From NCBI RefSeq assembly GCF_046630445.1, contig NC_092333.1, forward strand, positions 356,471,001-356,535,000: a stretch of DNA of 64,000 bases. The letters run 5' to 3'. Under the pieces are notes generated by a model that did not search any database, had not been told where the DNA came from, and saw only the letters and a list, made by a program, of their open reading frames with translations. A program made the translations under genes and the position numbers. Below, in pieces: positions 60,686-64,000 of this stretch. The first letter of the stretch is position 1. Each line of letters begins with the position of its first letter. Origin of the DNA: Rutidosis leptorrhynchoides. Taxonomy: Eukaryota > Streptophyta > Magnoliopsida > Asterales > Asteraceae.

Positions 60686-61002
60686 GACCATCTTTATCCC
60701 TGGGATGATGGGCGTGTTGTTGGGTGGGGTGGGGTGCTTGATGAGCGTGCTGCCATACCGGTGTGTAATGGTGTGGAGTGTTAAGTGGCGTGTTGGATGA
60801 TGTGTTAAAATCTGATTGAAAGTTGGGTGAAAAAGAGGATAAAAGCTAATTAAAAAAAGGAAAAAAATCTAAGCACGCTCACAAAAATCCAGTGCTAACT
60901 TGAAGCACGCCTCACATTTTGCCCTCCAACACGCCTCATTATGCATGTGTTGGAGGCGTGTTGGAGCAGACAACCCTCAACACGTACGCGTTAAAGTAGG
61001 TC
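60686..61002. mobile_element. PIF/Harbinger-type (Tourist-like) MITE
   Basis: 317 bp flanked by TTA (60683-60685, 61003-61005). Imperfect terminal inverted repeats GACCATCTTTATCC and GACCTACTTTAACG (read inward). A GC-richer interior with repeated GTGTTGGA/CGTGTTGGAG words. No ORF. The TTA target and short inverted repeats fit PIF/Harbinger MITEs. Confidence 0.6.
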
Positions 61003-61005
61003 TTA

Positions 61006-62220
61006 CCGAACGTGGTTTATAAAAATATATAACCACATTCACGGTCTTTTCCTAATTTTTGGTTGTATCGTGCATATTTATAGATTATTGGAAATGATTT
61101 GTTGATAGTTATCATGATCATCATCATCTAATTAAAATTCAAAAATAAAAATATTTTGTAACTACTTTCACTTACGTGGTAGATTAAAAATATATAACGA
61201 AAATTAAAAATAAATAAATAAAAATAAACCGTAATTAAAATTAAAATGTAAAATTGTGTAAATTTCGAATATTATAAATAACGTGTTTAATTTTTGGCTG
61301 TAACTGTTTAAAGCAAGACATTTATCACGAAATTTAAAGCTAATGGAATTATTATTCCTATTATTTTGGATTACATATCCTGTATTCTTATTAAAATGCA
61401 GTATTTTTTTCCCTTATTTTTTTTTGTATTTTTTGTTTTATTTGAATTATTTAATTACATTGATTATTAGATGATGATATCATCTTAGTCTCTGAAAAGC
61501 TAGCATGTGTAATGCTTTAGGGAAATTAAGAGGAGATTAGTGTAATGATGACATCATCATTGTAGTGATTTAATATAAGATATAGATAATAATTGAAAGG
61601 ATAAAGAATTTGGAGCAAATTTTCCGTGTATATTTCAAAACTGAACGAGACAAATTCATACTACCAACCAAATGCAACAAAAGAGAAAACGTACACTAAC
61701 TAAAATAAGTGCTAACTCATAACCTGGAGAAATTAAAGGAAGAATGCATGCATAGGGCATTGTAACATGGAAGGTGGAAGACGGTCCATTATGTTTTCCC
61801 ACGTCCAGAATACTTATTCAACAATGCAACTGAACTTCAAATAGTCTTATGGGCTGATCATTAAGCCGAAACTTTTCACTCTTTATATCATTTCGGTAAT
61901 GTCTTCATCCTTATGGGCCTCTGGACTAACCCTTGTTGGGCTGGATCGCAATCAATAGCCACCTATGAAACTACAACCTTGTTCGCAAAGTTGGGAGTGG
62001 CCGTAAAATCAAAGTTAGGAAACAATCGTTGCATCTCTTACATATTTGTCCAAGTGGCTTCGCTAAAATCTCAACTTGCTACGAAATCGGAACTTGTGGA
62101 ACTCCATCATGAACGCAATTATTGATTACCAGTTTTGGTTTGAATATTGGAAGGTCTTCATTAACCAATAAAGGTAAGGGAGTGCGATTAGTAGTCTGAT
62201 CACCATAACGACGCAAGAGA
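61006..62220. other. Intergenic DNA, no supported gene
   Basis: AT-rich. The 70-codon frame at 61913-62125 has no recognised domain or codon support and is not called. Confidence 0.5.
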
Positions 62221-62910
<690 letters not shown>

Positions 62911-63511
62911 TGTGATGACCCGGAAAATTTCGACTTATTTAAACCAATTCTCTATATGATTTAATATTTTCGACATAATAAGCAATGAATTTTGACAAGT
63001 TTTAAAACTTTTGAAAATGATTTTTTATATAACGGTTGACCACCCTGTTTGTCCAACGATTCACGAACGTCATAACATGTATTATATACATATTTTAATA
63101 AATATAAGAGTTTTCGATATATACGGAATCATGCGAATAATATTTATATACGAAATTATTAAAAATTTACTATTAAACGATGCTATTTAAAATTAAAAAT
63201 TTTACGTATTAAGTCATTTTATTTTTATGATATAATTTTTGTTTTTTGTTTATTTAAGAAACGAAGTTAAATTAATAATGTACAATTTGTAAAGCACAAC
63301 GTACAACATGTAGCTTAAATAGTTGAATTTAAATTAATTCATTTACCATTCACATGAAAACGACATGATAGAAATTATTAATTATAAGTTACATAGAATA
63401 CCCCTGAAGTTTTTAATAAATACGACTTTTTAAAATTTTAAATTCGATTTACGTATTATATTAATATGTCGACACGCTAGTGAACAAACAAGTATGGGTT
63501 GGAAAAGCATC

Positions 63512-63559
63512 CCATGCGATCGCATGGGATTAACTCTCTACAGCCATGCGATCGCATGG
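63512..63559. promoter_or_regulatory. Palindrome pair, 32-bp spacing, in the CHR-3 LTR
   Basis: Two perfect copies of CCATGCGATCGCATGG at 63512 and 63544, exactly 32 bp apart: the same sequence and spacing as in the Athila-like LTRs. Flanks and spacer are different. A TATA-like CTATAAAAGC follows at about 63581. Confidence 0.65.
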
Positions 63560-63650
63560 CCAGAGAAATCAGGTGACATGCTATAAAAGCTCAACTTCTG
63601 GTTCCAGTGTAATCATCTATCTATCTCTCGATACACACATATATGTTATA

Positions 63651-63773
<123 letters not shown>

Positions 63774-64000
63774 GATTAATATTATTATTAATCTTATTAT
63801 TATTAGTAGTATTAATATTATACATAAAATACTACGACGAGGTCTTGAGCGTTTCACTTTCAAAATGGGTTTTCAAGTGGGATAGAGCTAAGGAAATTAT
63901 GGGTAATGTTCGGGGGTATATTTATGAATCAAACCTAGTATTTATCATCTCCGTTACGTCTACGTACTTTCCTACAATATTGAATCTCAATATTGATACG

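Noticed and set aside
61913-62125. 70-codon ORF
   Set aside because: No recognised domain, no promoter or splice context, and length within chance expectation.

Overview
The window is nuclear DNA from a flowering plant, most likely an Asteraceae-type eudicot. This is inferred from the retrotransposon families, the long (AT)n arrays, the split host gene with GT-AG intron borders, and the absence of any prokaryotic gene organisation. About 85-90% of the sequence is transposable-element material stacked by nested insertion. Only one host gene looks intact: a late-embryogenesis-abundant (LEA) protein gene at 53.3-54.7 kb.

Left half (1-44.4 kb). Reading insertions from oldest to youngest: RE-2 (LTR 42277-44444, minus) was entered by CHR-1 (24804-41882, plus), a non-autonomous chromovirus-like LTR element. 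The 5' LTR of CHR-1 was entered by ATH-1 (906-24803, minus), a Ty3/gypsy Athila-like element. ATH-1 was entered by ATH-2 (4613-about 14320, plus), a 3'-truncated relative in opposite orientation, so the two copies form a roughly 20 kb inverted pair meeting tail to tail near 14.3 kb. The 3' LTR of ATH-1 was entered by RE-1 (1-905, minus). The 3' LTR of CHR-1 was entered by CHR-2 (33931-41558, minus), a young element with an ACTTT target duplication. It also holds a Stowaway MITE and a tRNA-like/SINE-like segment.

Middle (44.9-52.7 kb). A Mutator-like element, MULE-1 (9-bp duplication ATAGTATTA), contains a second Mutator-like element, MULE-2 (AACTCAAAA), and a nearly complete Ty1/copia element, COP-1 (duplication CGAAG).

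Right part (52.7-64 kb). This holds the LEA gene with ABRE-type promoter motifs, an RTE-type LINE with a 437-bp tandem duplication of its 3' end, a minisatellite, a PIF/Harbinger-type MITE, and the borders of two more LTR elements (RE-3, and CHR-3 inside it).

Points of greatest interest. (1) Four LTR families carry short perfect or near-perfect palindromes repeated at helical-turn spacing: exactly 32 bp in six pairs, 21 bp in one, 20 bp in another. One of these palindromes is shared by the Athila-like elements and an unrelated chromovirus-like LTR. (2) The Athila-like polyprotein has a second retropepsin-like domain downstream of integrase in the same frame. (3) CHR-1 and CHR-2 both carry a captured poly(A)-binding-protein gene fragment and an antisense 57-codon ORF. 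That ORF predicts a two-helix membrane peptide and has diverged mostly at silent or conservative sites. All function statements rest on motif reading; no searches were run.
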